From NCBI RefSeq assembly GCF_022458985.1, contig NC_061771.1:31511764-31575763 (forward strand): 64,000 nucleotides of DNA, given 5' to 3'. The stretch comes from Mugil cephalus. Taxonomy: Eukaryota; Chordata; Actinopteri; Mugiliformes; Mugilidae. The position numbers were made by a program, and so were the translations under genes. The notes beneath the pieces are model-generated. The model searched no databases. It saw only the letters and a program-made list of their open reading frames with translations, and had not been told where the DNA came from. Of the stretch, positions 46,681 to 58,300 are shown one piece after another; positions within the stretch are counted from its first letter, which is position 1, and the number at the start of each line of letters is the position of its first letter.

Positions 46681-47305
46681 ATCTGAATCTAAATGGAGAG
46701 AGTATTTAAGGGTATCTCGGTAAAGTCCTTACAGGTCACTTGCCACTCGACAGTCATCTTGGTCGCGCTGCAGTGATTTCTTGCTCACAATACCAGGCCC
46801 CTATTTAAATGAACAGGGAAGGAATCATACATGTAATTTCAATGTCAAGTGTCTGTACAACGCCATGGCTTTGCTTGACAAAGGAAGGACTTGACTCGAG
46901 TCAGGATTTCCCTCATTCAGTTCATTTAGTTTGGTAATCAGGAATGAAATAAGGAAGGTGAAAAGAATTAAATCAATGTAAATAAAATCCAGTATTTTCC
47001 ATTACAATTTTAACTACTCATTTTTAACTTGCATGAAATAAAGTATTTTATCCAACATTTTACTGTAAATTTTAATGATTTTTAAATAGAAACATTCTGT
47101 ATATTATACGCAAATTAAATAGTTTAAATTTGCATTTCAAAGTAAAATTTGCCATATCATTATACTAACTATCAATTTAACTCAAAGAAATTCAACTCAA
47201 AAATGTATTCATTATGTGCTTTTTTAAACATCAGTGAACTCAGTCTGACCACTGCTTTATTTCACATTTAAACTAAGCACAAGTTGCATGACATAAAGTT
47301 GTAAC

Positions 47306-49420
47306 GGTAACACTTTCTATGAAGGTTGTATTTATAATGCCCTATGAATGCACTCATAATATTTTATAAGGTGTCTATAAAGCATTATAATGGTCATTAT
47401 TACCATCTATACATATTCACAAGTCGTTATAACCAACTTCATGATGCACTATGACAACTGGTTATGAATGATTATAATTTTATTCTGAATAGTGCATTAT
47501 AAATATGTCAATATCTGCCTAGTCGCTTGTTAATGTTATGATGCATCATAACTACTTTGCTTTGCTAAATGTGTTAGTGATGCATAATGAGTTTTGACTT
47601 CGCCTATAGTGCTTTATATCTGTAGTTATAATTTATGTAATAAAGTTATAATAATGTATACATCTCCCTACAGCACACTGTTATAAACATCTATGCAATA
47701 TCATAAGTGCTATTTGTCAGCGCTAAGTAAAGTGACAAGAATACGACACTATTATTAACAGATATAAGTTACTATGAGTAATTAAAAGGTGCAATGAACT
47801 AAGTCCTGAGTCTGGCATCTTTACCCCATATGCACAATGTTAATATCAAAGGTGTTATTTGTCAGCTTTAGGTAAATTAGTGCAAATGAGGTGTTGTGGA
47901 TATAAGACTATTATAAACAAATATGAGGCACAATGAAATGAGAGCCTGGACAGTAAAGACAAAAGGAATGCATTTAGTTCACTTTTTTTCATTTAAACCA
48001 CCACACATAATCAGAATGATTATCAATGCTCTGAGCACATTACACAAACACATGAAACACGTGAAACAGGCCACAAAAGTGGCACGGCGTGGTCCTAGAG
48101 ATGTGGATCTTAAAAGTGTCTTTGGGTTGGTGAGGTGATTCAGGGTCAGAGGTCAGGAAATGGTTTGACAGCAACTACAAGAAGAACAGAGGCAAATCTT
48201 TAGTGCTCTAGCTGGGTTTGTTTTTATGCAGAAAGTTTTGATTGAAAACACATAAGCAGATCACGTTTTTTTGTTTAAAGCAGCCTAATGAGACATTATG
48301 TTACCGCATATCATGCAGACAGCGCAGATTACCCGTAGATGGCTTAAGCTAGCTACACGAAAGTTACCAGACACGGCTAGTTTTAATTCACAAATTAGAC
48401 CGTTTTCAAATTCTTGCGTTTAATGATTGAAACCATTCGAAACCATTGCTTTAATACGTAAACCATGTGCTTCATGTAAGCAAAGTAAGGCATTAGCTCA
48501 CAAAACACTAGCTGGACAGAGAGACAACATACGTGTCCTGGAGAGTAGTTGCTGTCAAACCATCTCCTGACCTCTAACCCTGAATTACCTCACCAACCCA
48601 AAGGCACTTTTAAGAGCCACATCTCTAGGACCACGCCGTGCCACTTTTGTGGCCTGTTTCACGTGTTTCATGTGTTTGTGTAATGTGCTCAGAGCATTGA
48701 TAATCATTCTGATTATGTGTGGTGGTTTAAATGAAAATAAAGTGAACTAAATGCATTCCTTTTGTCTTTACTGTCCAGGCTCTCATTTCATTGTGCCTCA
48801 TATTTGTTTATAATAGTCTTATATCCACAACACCTCATTTGCACTAATTTACCTAAAGCTGACAAATAACACCTTTGATATTAACATTGTGCATATGGGG
48901 TAAAGATGCCAGACTCAGGACTTAGTTCATTGCACCTTTTAATTACTCATAGTAACTTATATCTGTTAATAATAATGTCATATTCTTGTCACTTTACTTA
49001 GCGCTGACAAATAGCACTTATGATATTGCATAGATGTTTATAACTGTGTGCTGTAGGGAGATATATACATTATTATAACTTTATTACATATACTTATAAC
49101 TACAGATATAAAGCACTATAGGCGAAGTCAAAACTCATTATGCATCACTATACACATTTAGCAAAGCAAAGCAGTTATGATGCATCATAAAACTAACAAG
49201 TGACTAGGCAGATATTGACATATTTATAATGCACTATTCAGATTAAAATTATAATCATTCATAACCAGTTGTCATAGTGCATCATGAAGTTGGTTATAAC
49301 GACTTGTGAATATGTATAGATGGTAATAATGACCATTATAATGCTTTATAGACACCTTATAAAATATTATGAGTGCATTCATAGGGCATTATAAATACAA
49401 CCTTCATAGAAAGTGTTACC
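47306..49420. mobile_element. 2.1-kb foldback (long terminal inverted repeat) element
   Basis: Arms 47306-48178 and 48545-49420 are near-exact reverse complements (about 875 bases each) around a 366-base spacer (48179-48544). Tips read GGTAACACTTTCTATGAAGG and its complement. Flanking GTTGTAAC at 47298-47305 and 49421-49428 is a perfect 8-base target duplication, the length typical of hAT transposition. Arms are AT-rich and no transposase is encoded, so it would be non-autonomous. Arm differences are few, so insertion seems recent. It lies in the NACHT-to-LRR intron of NLR gene 1. Confidence 0.85.
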
Positions 49421-50240
49421 GTTGTAACCTCAAACAGAAGATTAGCCTGAGTTTATATTTTAAATGAGAGTCCAGTGAGGAGACCAATGACTGGTGTGTT
49501 ACTTATATTGTCTTTGTTTGGAAGGTGCTGATTTCAATCAGTTGTGTCAATTAGCTGTCACTGCTGCTACCACATGCATGGAGCAGTGCACCCACTATGT
49601 GTGCAAATCACACCCCTCGGACAGATCGCCGCAACATTCAATGTCACCAGAACATGAAAGCTGCATGTATAGAATCACCAGTCAAATCACTACACATGTG
49701 CAAAGTGTAATGACACCAACTTTAATTAGGACTCTTTCAAGAGTGCCGTTATGCAACCAACGTCTCTGACTCAACAGAACACTTGGACAAATATCAGGTT
49801 AATAACATATACCAATAGACACAATAAGACAAAAATACAATAAATACATCAGCTCTTATTGTTCACTGTCCATCTGCACCAGGAAGAGTCCTGAACCTCA
49901 ACCTAGATCATATGACATCAGAGGAATCTTTATTGTCCAGTGACTAGTTTCATTTCTGCAGATGTTTCCTTCACATGGACATGAACAGTTGTATCTGACA
50001 GTAATAAGGAGCAAGGAGAGTTCATCTTTACAGCTGTAACAGAGTTCATCTCTTTCTTAATGTTCTGACAGACTGTGGACAGTATGGAAGCCTAAATATA
50101 GCTTCATCTGCAAGATGGAAGTAGAACAGAGATTGTTGTTAATAGTCTGCAGCTATAAGACTGAAGAGAGTCCAGATGAGATGAGCTGTAAACTGACTCA
50201 TTTTAATACAGTTTTTACATGTTTATGTTTCTAATCACAG

Positions 50241-50414
50241 ACTTACTGGATGTGGACTCTCAGAGGCTGATTGTGAAGTTGTGGCCTCAGCTCTAAAGTC
50301 CAACCCTTCCTATCTGACAGAGCTGGACCTGAGTGATAATGACCTGAATGATTCAGGAGTGAAGCTGCTCTCTGCTGTACTGGAGAGTCCAAACTGTAGA
50401 CTGGAGACTCTGAG
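50241..50414 (+). CDS. LRR exon 1 of NLR gene 1
   Basis: 174 nt, 58 codons, phase-compatible with the neighbours. Encodes [20 protein letters not shown], then [20 protein letters not shown] and [12 protein letters not shown]: two ribonuclease-inhibitor-type leucine-rich repeats, the usual NLR-C unit. AG acceptor and GTCAGT donor are present. Confidence 0.8.
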
Positions 50415-50656
50415 GTCAGTTCACTGACTGTAGCTGTTATGGGTTTTCAGTATATATCCAGTTTAAATCACTAATTGTGTTAAATGTTCTTAAGTTTATA
50501 AATGTTCAATTTAAAGGTCTTTTGTGCATGATGGAAGAGACTCATAGATATATACATTAGATGCCACCTCCGCCATTTCTGTCCATTGGAACACTGAGAC
50601 AAAAGGACACAGCATTAAACACAGTATTTTATCCCCGTCTTTTATTCTTTATTCAG

Positions 50657-50830
50657 ATTGAGTTTCTGCAAGTTGTCAGAGATCAGCTGTGATTCTCTGG
50701 TCTCAGCTCTGAAGTCCAACCCCTCCCATCTGAAACATCTGGACCTGACTGAAAATGACCTGAAGGATTCAGGAGTGAAGCAGCTGTGTGGTTTTCTGGA
50801 GAGTCCAGACTGGAGACTGGAGACTCTGAG
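50657..50830 (+). CDS. LRR exon 2 of NLR gene 1
   Basis: 174 nt encoding [40 protein letters not shown] and RLETLR. Flanked by ATTCAG and GTCAGT. Confidence 0.8.
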
Positions 50831-51394
50831 GTCAGTTCACTGACTGTCTGTTACTATTGTAGATCTGATGTGTTTAATGACCAACTAAACCTCATTTAAG
50901 TTCATCCAGAACTTTCATCCATACGATCTAAATCTGCATGGGATCAAGATCATGCCATAATCTAAAACTGTGAAAAAATGTTTTGAAAGAAAGAACTCAG
51001 TGAAAGCTTGGATAATGTTTTTAAAATGATTTTACTCTGTTTCCGTATCACATGTTCAGACTTTTGGATTCATCACTGTTCTCCTGATGTATTAGTTTGT
51101 TTCCAGGTTTTAATCTGTGATATGTAAACTGCTTTAAAATGTTTAAATGATAAGCAGTTTTCAGACCAGCATTTACAATGATTCAGACCTGGAAAACAAA
51201 CTGATGCAGCAGGAGAACAGAGACACTCTGAAAACATGTTGAAGAAACACTAGAAAAAGAGTTTGCAGCAGAAACTGTAGAAAATGTCCACTGTTAGTTG
51301 TTAAAGTCAATGAAGCTGACACAGTAACGTTGAGCTGTATTTAAAACCTGAACACATCTGGCTATTCATGATTTATCTTTTATTGTCTATATAG

Positions 51395-51565
51395 ACTGAG
51401 GAGATGCAGTTTGTCAGAGATCAGCTGTGATTCTCTGGTCTCAGCTCTGAAGTCCAACCCCTCCTATCTCAAACATCTGGACCTGAGTTACAACATCCTG
51501 AAAGATTCAGAAGTGAAGCAGCTGCATTATCTTAAGAAGAGTCTCTGTAGACTGGAGACTCTGAG
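51395..51565 (+). CDS. LRR exon 3 of NLR gene 1
   Basis: 171 nt, one codon shorter than the others. Encodes [40 protein letters not shown] and CRLETLR. The acceptor is TATATAG and the donor GTGAGT. Confidence 0.8.
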
Positions 51566-52394
51566 GTGAGTTTCCATTTTTTGTGGTTTAGTCTATTGTA
51601 GCAGAGTCATGTTGAGTTACATGATAAACTAACATTATATTTCTTAGAAGAAGTAAAAGCCTCCAAACTTGACTTATTACTTATAGAAACTTTAAAGTCT
51701 GACTGACATTTAAGAACTAAAATCTTCATCAATAAATCTTGTGGAGTCTGATTATACTGACTGAAAGATTCTTCTCAGTTCGTCTCTGGTAAAGTAGTTT
51801 CATGCAGCTCGATGCTGCCTCATCATTCTCCTGGATGATCTCTGCTCCTCTGGGATGTTTCAGCTCCACAGCAGCACTCTGTAAACAGACATTACAACCC
51901 AACTCTGGTGGAACATCCAAAGATCTCAGATTCTACGTCAACATTCTTCTCTTTTGTCTTTGTTCTGACTTCAACACCGAATCAGTCTCAGTATTTGTTT
52001 ATTGACAGCAGTACTGGAGCTGCATGGACTCCAGCAGGAAGTTAGAAGCTAATGAGCCACTGATCTGGTCATTTTGATGATGAACCAGAAATATTTCTTC
52101 TGTTATACATGTCAGATGTTGTTGTCAAACTTTGTGATAACTTCCAGTTTTATATGAAAACATGACACATTTTGATTTGATGACACTGTGCACATCTAAA
52201 GTACATTTACTATCCTGTTAACACTGTCCAAAAAGAAAAACTGCAAGTGTGAGAAAATGTCACCTCATAAAGTGCAACATGACAGTTGCATGTAGCATAT
52301 ATTTCTCATGCGTGGTGATTATGTTCATGTAAATGCATTAATGTCTTATTTTAAAGCTGACAACACTTTGTCACTGTATGTTCCTATACCTCAG

Positions 52395-52907
52395 TGTGTA
52401 CCCTTCAGCAGTCAATCCACAGCTTCCTGTCAGTGGTAAGTGTCATTGAATTTCCACTCTGAAATGGTAAAAGCAATCAGAATCAGAAAAAAGCTTAATT
52501 TATCCCTGGGGTGCAATTAGGCAAAAAGAAAAACGCTCAGCACTCCAACCGGTTGACCGCAGGAGCAGTGAACCGGAACTGGAACCAGAATAAAAAAAAA
52601 AAAGAAAAAGAAACTGAACCCTTGTCATTTCTTGTCATTTCTGTCACAGATGAGACTTGAAGCTGAGTGTCACAGACAGCCTGAGAAGTAGCTTGACTTG
52701 AAGTTTTTTTATTCATTCAAAACTTTCTTATTTCTTCCCCCAGATGTATCACAATCTTCTTCAGGAGGAAATCAGCTGCTAGTGGAGAACAACTCATTGC
52801 CAGAGGAGAATGTTACAACCCTTGGCACCAATAAACACAGCGTTGAGTTCGACTGGTACGACTTTATCCGTTCAGCACCCAGTACCGTGAAACTAAAACA
52901 AATTTAA
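52395..52907 (+). CDS. Possible C-terminal tail exons of NLR gene 1
   Basis: Exon 52395-52435 (after CCTCAG, before GTAAGTG) encodes VYPSAVNPQLPVS. Exon 52744-52907 (after a strong CTTCCCCCAG) encodes DVSQSSSGGNQLLVENNSLP and on to a TAA at 52905. Reading phases match the preceding LRR exon exactly on both sides. There is no B30.2 domain, which many fish NLR-C genes carry here. The tail has no family resemblance that I recognise. Confidence 0.4.
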
Positions 52908-54670
52908 GCAAACAAAACAGTCAATTAGCACACAATAATATTTAAATATTAACATTCGATGCATCTTAACACACAACATGACATTTATAAATCACAAAAA
53001 CTACTATAGTAGGCCATTTAATAGATTATCACATTTCCTTAAAACACACACACTCCGAATAACAATCAATACCACGCACCCATAGCTCTTTTACAAAAAC
53101 AATAGCACACCACTAATATCTTAATAACATACATCTCTTGCCTACCAAGGGTGCAATTTTAATTCAAACAGCCTCATCAAGCGGCGACATGTACCCAACC
53201 TGGACCAATTTATTGCTTTAGTTGTCTGCGCTCCTGACGATCACCTGCTAGAGCCATGCCAACAAACTAGCGTGTGACGTCAAGTAAATGTTGACAAAGA
53301 AAAACACTTATTACATCAACCTCTTATCTCTGAGCCATGATTTTTCCACTGACTGCACAAGAGGACAGATTCCACACCACAGTAATAATGACCGCTGTGA
53401 ATACAGATTCAAATCCATTCAGTGGACGATGACATTCTCATGTAAACTGTAACATCTAACAACTAACTGTGAATACACCAATACTGTGGAAGTAGCAGCA
53501 ATGAAAGTTCATTGTACATTCCAAGTTTGCAAGTTTGCATTGTAATGTGTTCAGAAATAGACTCACTGCTCCTGCAAATGATTGATTTCATTCTTTCAGT
53601 TATAAACGTGTTGTTTCTTCCAGTGGTTTTTCTATCGGAGCTGATCACAATCTTTCATTTATATTGGATCAGCAGTTACCAGCAGTTACTGTTAATTATT
53701 TCTACTCTTTATAAGACAGCTGCGATGCTACATCACAAGTAACTGCTGTGTCCTTAAAATGTTATTGGAGTGAGCAAGGTTCTCCTGTTAACTGTTTCTT
53801 CTGCTATATATCTGCTATTAGATTGGTCTCATTCAGAAAAACGTCAACTGCTTGTTGACCCTGGAATTCAGCCATTTCTATTGTATCATAAGATTGTGCA
53901 CTTTGTTTTCAGTAATTCCTTTAATCATTTACTTTAATGACAGCTTGATACCAGCACTGAAGGATAGAAATTGCTTTGTTGTATTGCCAGAAACAAGTTG
54001 GTTCTAGTGCCGGCACAGATCGGAAAGACTGTACGTTTTTTGCTATGTGCTATTGTGGTGAATTGTGTACACAACAGCAACAGTGGTGTCAAAGTTTCTA
54101 GATCTTTCTAGAAACCAGCTGTGGACACCGTTGTTCTTACTGTGGACCAATGTTAAACAAAGCTCTGTAATATCATTAATACTTATATAGAATTTTAGAA
54201 AGTAATTACATCCAGTTTTGGTGACAAAATATACATTTATAGCTTTTATATTCAAATTAATCTTCTTTGAGGACGAGCTATAAAGAAACTTTTCCAGGGT
54301 CAATCCTGCACACTCAGACCCATGATAAATTTAAGGCTCTGCTTACCTTTAATATTTGTTGTCAGTGTGAGTGGAAGATTTTGCGATCCGTTACTCCAGG
54401 CTGGAGTTTGTGCTCCAGGCTGGCTCACCAAATCAATGAGGTGGCAGAATTTGGTTAGAGTAAGTCAGCAATGATCCTAAGCTCTACATGATTTTGCAGT
54501 CCAAAACTTTTCAAACAATCCACAAATACCCCAAAAACTGTCTGGAGACTGAACAACTTAATGTAAAGGGTTAAATTCTGTATGCAGACAGTACAAGTAA
54601 AAACCTTGACCTGACTCTAGGAAACAACTGAAAAAATTACTGTGAGGATCTCCTGTCTTTGTAAATCCTC
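52908..54670. other. Intergenic, nothing recognised
   Basis: AT-rich sequence between the two NLR genes. Frames present are short and unlike known families, and I see no repeat family or RNA gene. Confidence 0.5.
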
Positions 54671-54674
54671 TCTA

Positions 54675-54760
54675 CTCTTCTTCAGTTCTAAGAGACTGGT
54701 GGGAAGTTGCGGTTTAAATACGAACCTCTGTGGCTAAACACTCATCAGAATCTTTCACTG
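54675..54760. mobile_element. Penelope-like terminal fragment
   Basis: TTCTTCAGTTCTAAGAGACT followed by GGTGGGAAGTTGCGGTTTAA and CTCTGTGG matches the terminal part of the Penelope-like elements at 10,470-10,530. Only this short piece is present. Confidence 0.5.
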
Positions 54761-55249
54761 AAGCAGGATACTGCTGCCTGCTGGTGTACAAGCACAATGT
54801 TTTATGGCTAGGTAAACTTTGATAGGAGCTTATTAAAGATATTCTCCACTAGACACGTCTCTTTTCAAGTCTACATTGTACTTCTGTTTGTTGTGTAAAC
54901 CAGAGTGAAACGCCCCATTGCAGCCCTTTAACAGGAATCCTACATCACTTGTAATGCATGACTGTTTATGGTAAAATGTCGGTACCGCTTTTTTATAAAT
55001 CATATAATTTTATAAACTATAAAACAGTATCAACGAATACAGTCAGGTCAGTTTTACTGAAGTAGTCCTGGAGCTTCTTAGATGCTTCTTCCTGTCCATA
55101 TCTGTATGTCTCTGCTAACTGTTTTGAAAGTGTGCATGAGGTAAAAACCAGGAGATATGGCAAACTCTGTTTTTAGACACAAAGAGCACAAGAGCGACAA
55201 AAGAAATGTATCACTGACAATCATTTACCTGGTGAGTCAGCCCTTGTGT

Positions 55250-55252
<3 letters not shown>

Positions 55253-55329
<77 letters not shown>
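55253..55329. repeat. (CA)n microsatellite
   Basis: About 38 CA dinucleotides immediately upstream of the first exon of NLR gene 2. Alternating purine-pyrimidine tracts can form Z-DNA and are length-variable. Confidence 0.95.
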
Positions 55330-55332
<3 letters not shown>

Positions 55333-55339
55333 ACATCCA

Positions 55340-58300
55340 GGAAATGGAGAGGGGAGGAGCAGCTGAGGACAACGTGTTCAGTGAATATGTGTCGATGGAG
55401 GAAAACTGAAAGCTGAAGCAAGGTGAGTGTTAATATTCTTCTTCTTTGTGTGAAAGGACGATAATGTCAGTCCTGTATTGTGTTGCACATGTCAGAATTG
55501 ACAATGAAGTTGACTCGACTTGAAGAGGAGAACTCAATAGTTTAATTCACACATTCACATTAATTGGTGCTTGATCACTTTAATTTCCAGCTGCTTTTAT
55601 TAAACTGTGTAGTAACTGTGCTTCACTTCCTGCTTTCAGTCAGATTTACTCTGATCAAACTAGTATGTTACCAGCCAATCCTCCACTTCCAGATATATAT
55701 TTATATACACCTTATGTTAGAGATCACAGATAAGTATCTTCTATCAAATGAGCACATTAGGATCAGGTTTAATTTAGATTTTAATCTTTGATATTTTGAT
55801 TCAATCATATATTTTGTGAATGTGAGCTCTTATATTTAAATTGTAAGATTTTATTCCTCCTGATATTAACAAAGAACTGAAGTTCATGTAAATGAATGCG
55901 TCTGGTTTACCTCTCAGCCTGATGGAAGTCCAGAAGATGGAAGAAGAGGAGGACATCTGTCTGTCTAAGAAGAGCGACAATTCTAAAGATATAATTCCAG
56001 ACTTCAGCGAAGAACCTGGACCCTCAGACACAAAGTAAGAGAACTGCTACTGACTTGTTTATTTCACTCATTTTGAATGATCAGCTGTATTGGCCAAATA
56101 CGGATGTAGCTCAGTGGTAGAGCGCATGCTTTCCATGTATGAGGCCCCAGGTTCAATCCCTGGCATCTTCGGCTGTAGCACACAGGTTCACCTCCCGCCC
56201 TGTCCGTGGCTGTGTTACCCCAATCAGGTGCACCCCAATATGCACCCCCTGGTGGGGCTGCAGCCCAATGCTCCAACTGTACACATTACTGTGTGTGAAC
56301 AAATGGATGTGTCAAACAGCAGTACAGAAGCAGTACAGAATTTAGTACAAAGTGACCAAGACATAAAAAAAAGCGTGAAAAACAGGAAAACTGTACAACA
56401 TAAATTAGATTAAATAATAAAGTAATAAAAATGTAGAAGCAGATATATACAATGGATTCGAACATTACTTATTTACAACTAATAAACACTCCTGGGTCCT
56501 GGGTAGAAGGAATGTCAGTACCAATTATCTTCTCCGCAGACCTGATTGTTATCTGCAGTCGGTCGCGTCTTGTGGCACATTCAAACCAGACCATGATGGA
56601 TGTGGTCAGGACAGACTGAATTATTGCTTTGTAGAAAATGATTAGCAGCTCCTAAGGCAGGTTGAACTTATTGAGCTGATCTAACTCTGCTGGACCGTCT
56701 TTCTCACAGAGTCAGCGTGGGAGGTCCATTTCAAGTCTTGTGAGATTGTTGACCTTAGGAACCTGAAAGAGTCCATGGTAGGGATGGTCCAGTTAAGGAT
56801 TGTCAGAGGAGGGGTTGATGGGGGGGCTCTTTCTGAAGTCCACTGTCATCTCCACAGTCTTGAGTGGGTTTAGCTCCAGGTGGTTCTGACTGCTCCAGAG
56901 CACCAGGCATTCCACTCCCCCCCCTGTATGCAGACTTCTTGCCATTCTGGATGAGGTGGTCATGGTGATGGTGGTGTCATCTGCAAACTTCAGGAGTTTC
57001 AAAGAAGGGTCCCACGAGGTGCAGTCATTGGTGTAAAGGGAGGAGGGTGGTGGGGTAGCTGCAGCTGTAGTTTGTGTATTTAAATCTACTTAACTTACTT
57101 CTATCTCAGAGCTAATCAGTGTTTGATGAGACTAAAAACTAATTTCTTTCTACAGAGGTCAGTACCACAGACAGAGAGCAGAGTCTCCAGTATCCAGCTG
57201 TGAGTCTATGAAGAGTGATTGGTCTAAAGAACGTTCTCCAGACTTCAGTGAAGAACCTGGACCCTCAAACGCAAAGTAAGAGAACTGCTACTAACATGTT
57301 TATTGGACTTATTTTGAACCACAATAGATTAGATCTGTCCCTGATGGTTGATTCATTTTTATTCTAATGTATTTCCTAAAGTAGTTGAGTTGTCAGTCAC
57401 CTATCAAAGTTGTGAGCAAGTTGTGAGGATTGTACAACATACAAACATGACACCATCTCATTATCTACAGCTGCTGTAGTCTGTGTATTTACATCTACAT
57501 AAATGAATTTATCAGAAATCAATGAGACTAAAACATATTTCTTTCTGCAGAGGTCAGTACCACGGAGCAGAGTCCACAGTATCCAGCTGTCTGTCTATGA
57601 AGAGTGACTGGTCTAAAGAACGTCCTCCAGACTTCAGTGAAGAACCTGGGCCCTCAGACACAAAGTAAGACTGTTTCTACTGTAAACTGATGTTCCCTGG
57701 TGATCGTGCAATGGCGCACTGACCCTCACTCTCTTTGTCTGGTGCAAGTCCATGACAACACCATCATTTCCCATAGACTTTGTTATTTTAGTTTGATGCA
57801 AGGTTGCAGTTTTCAGTTTTTGTTCATTTTATTGAGATTTAGTTTCTTTCTTTATGTAGGTAGTAATTTAGTAGAATGATGTCAGGGTCCTATGGCCCCA
57901 ACATCTCCCTTTTTTATTTATTTATTTTTTGTTTGGCTGCTACCTGTGGTCCCTTTTGGCTCTTTAAGTTTGGTTTAACTTTTACCCTGCTCTCTTCAAG
58001 TTTAAATAAAACCATGCATCGTTTGAATCTCCTGAATTGTGGTCCGGCGTCTGTTTATATGTTATGGCTCTCTTTCTTAAGCCATTATGAATAGTTCATA
58101 AAAACTGACCTGATAAAAAAATTTTGTATGTAGAAAAAAAAGTTCCTGGTCTGGGTTTTATAACCAGGAAGTACTCAAGCGCAAAGTTTTTTTTTATTAT
58201 TTAATTAACGGCTATGTATTAAACCAGTTGAAACTTTATTAACTAGAACTGCACCTCTTTGGCTGTAACTAAGCCTTTACTTAAAACTTTTATACCCGGA

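Larger units (their letters stand above)
43290..52907 (+). pseudogene. NLR-C (NLRC3-like) gene 1, decayed
   Basis: Homologue of gene 2 downstream. Recognisable exons: 5' UTR near 43,290-43,371, N-terminal module 44142-44255, second module 44413-44538, RING-like 44831-44961, NACHT 45124-46605, LRR 50241-50414, 50657-50830 and 51395-51565, possible tail exons 52395-52435 and 52744-52907. Lesions: the N-terminal exon lost its acceptor AG (TTTTTG) and has TAA at 44209; the RING exon is frameshifted; FISNA and Walker A are deleted; the NACHT exon has a deletion at about 45,831 that shifts frame, an (ATG)n insertion at about 46,067-46,177 and another deletion near 46,315. The 3' LRR exons are clean. 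It could at most express an LRR fragment. Confidence 0.8.

Noticed and set aside
47923..48138. 71-codon frame inside the foldback element as a transposase
   Set aside because: No DDE or other catalytic motif, no family resemblance, and its mirror in the other arm is not conserved as coding.
55221..55421. Antisense frame with alternating cysteine and valine
   Set aside because: It is the translation of a (CA)n microsatellite.
56100..56171. Functional glycine tRNA gene
   Set aside because: The body is alanine-type and two acceptor pairs mismatch; a tRNA-derived repeat is more likely.
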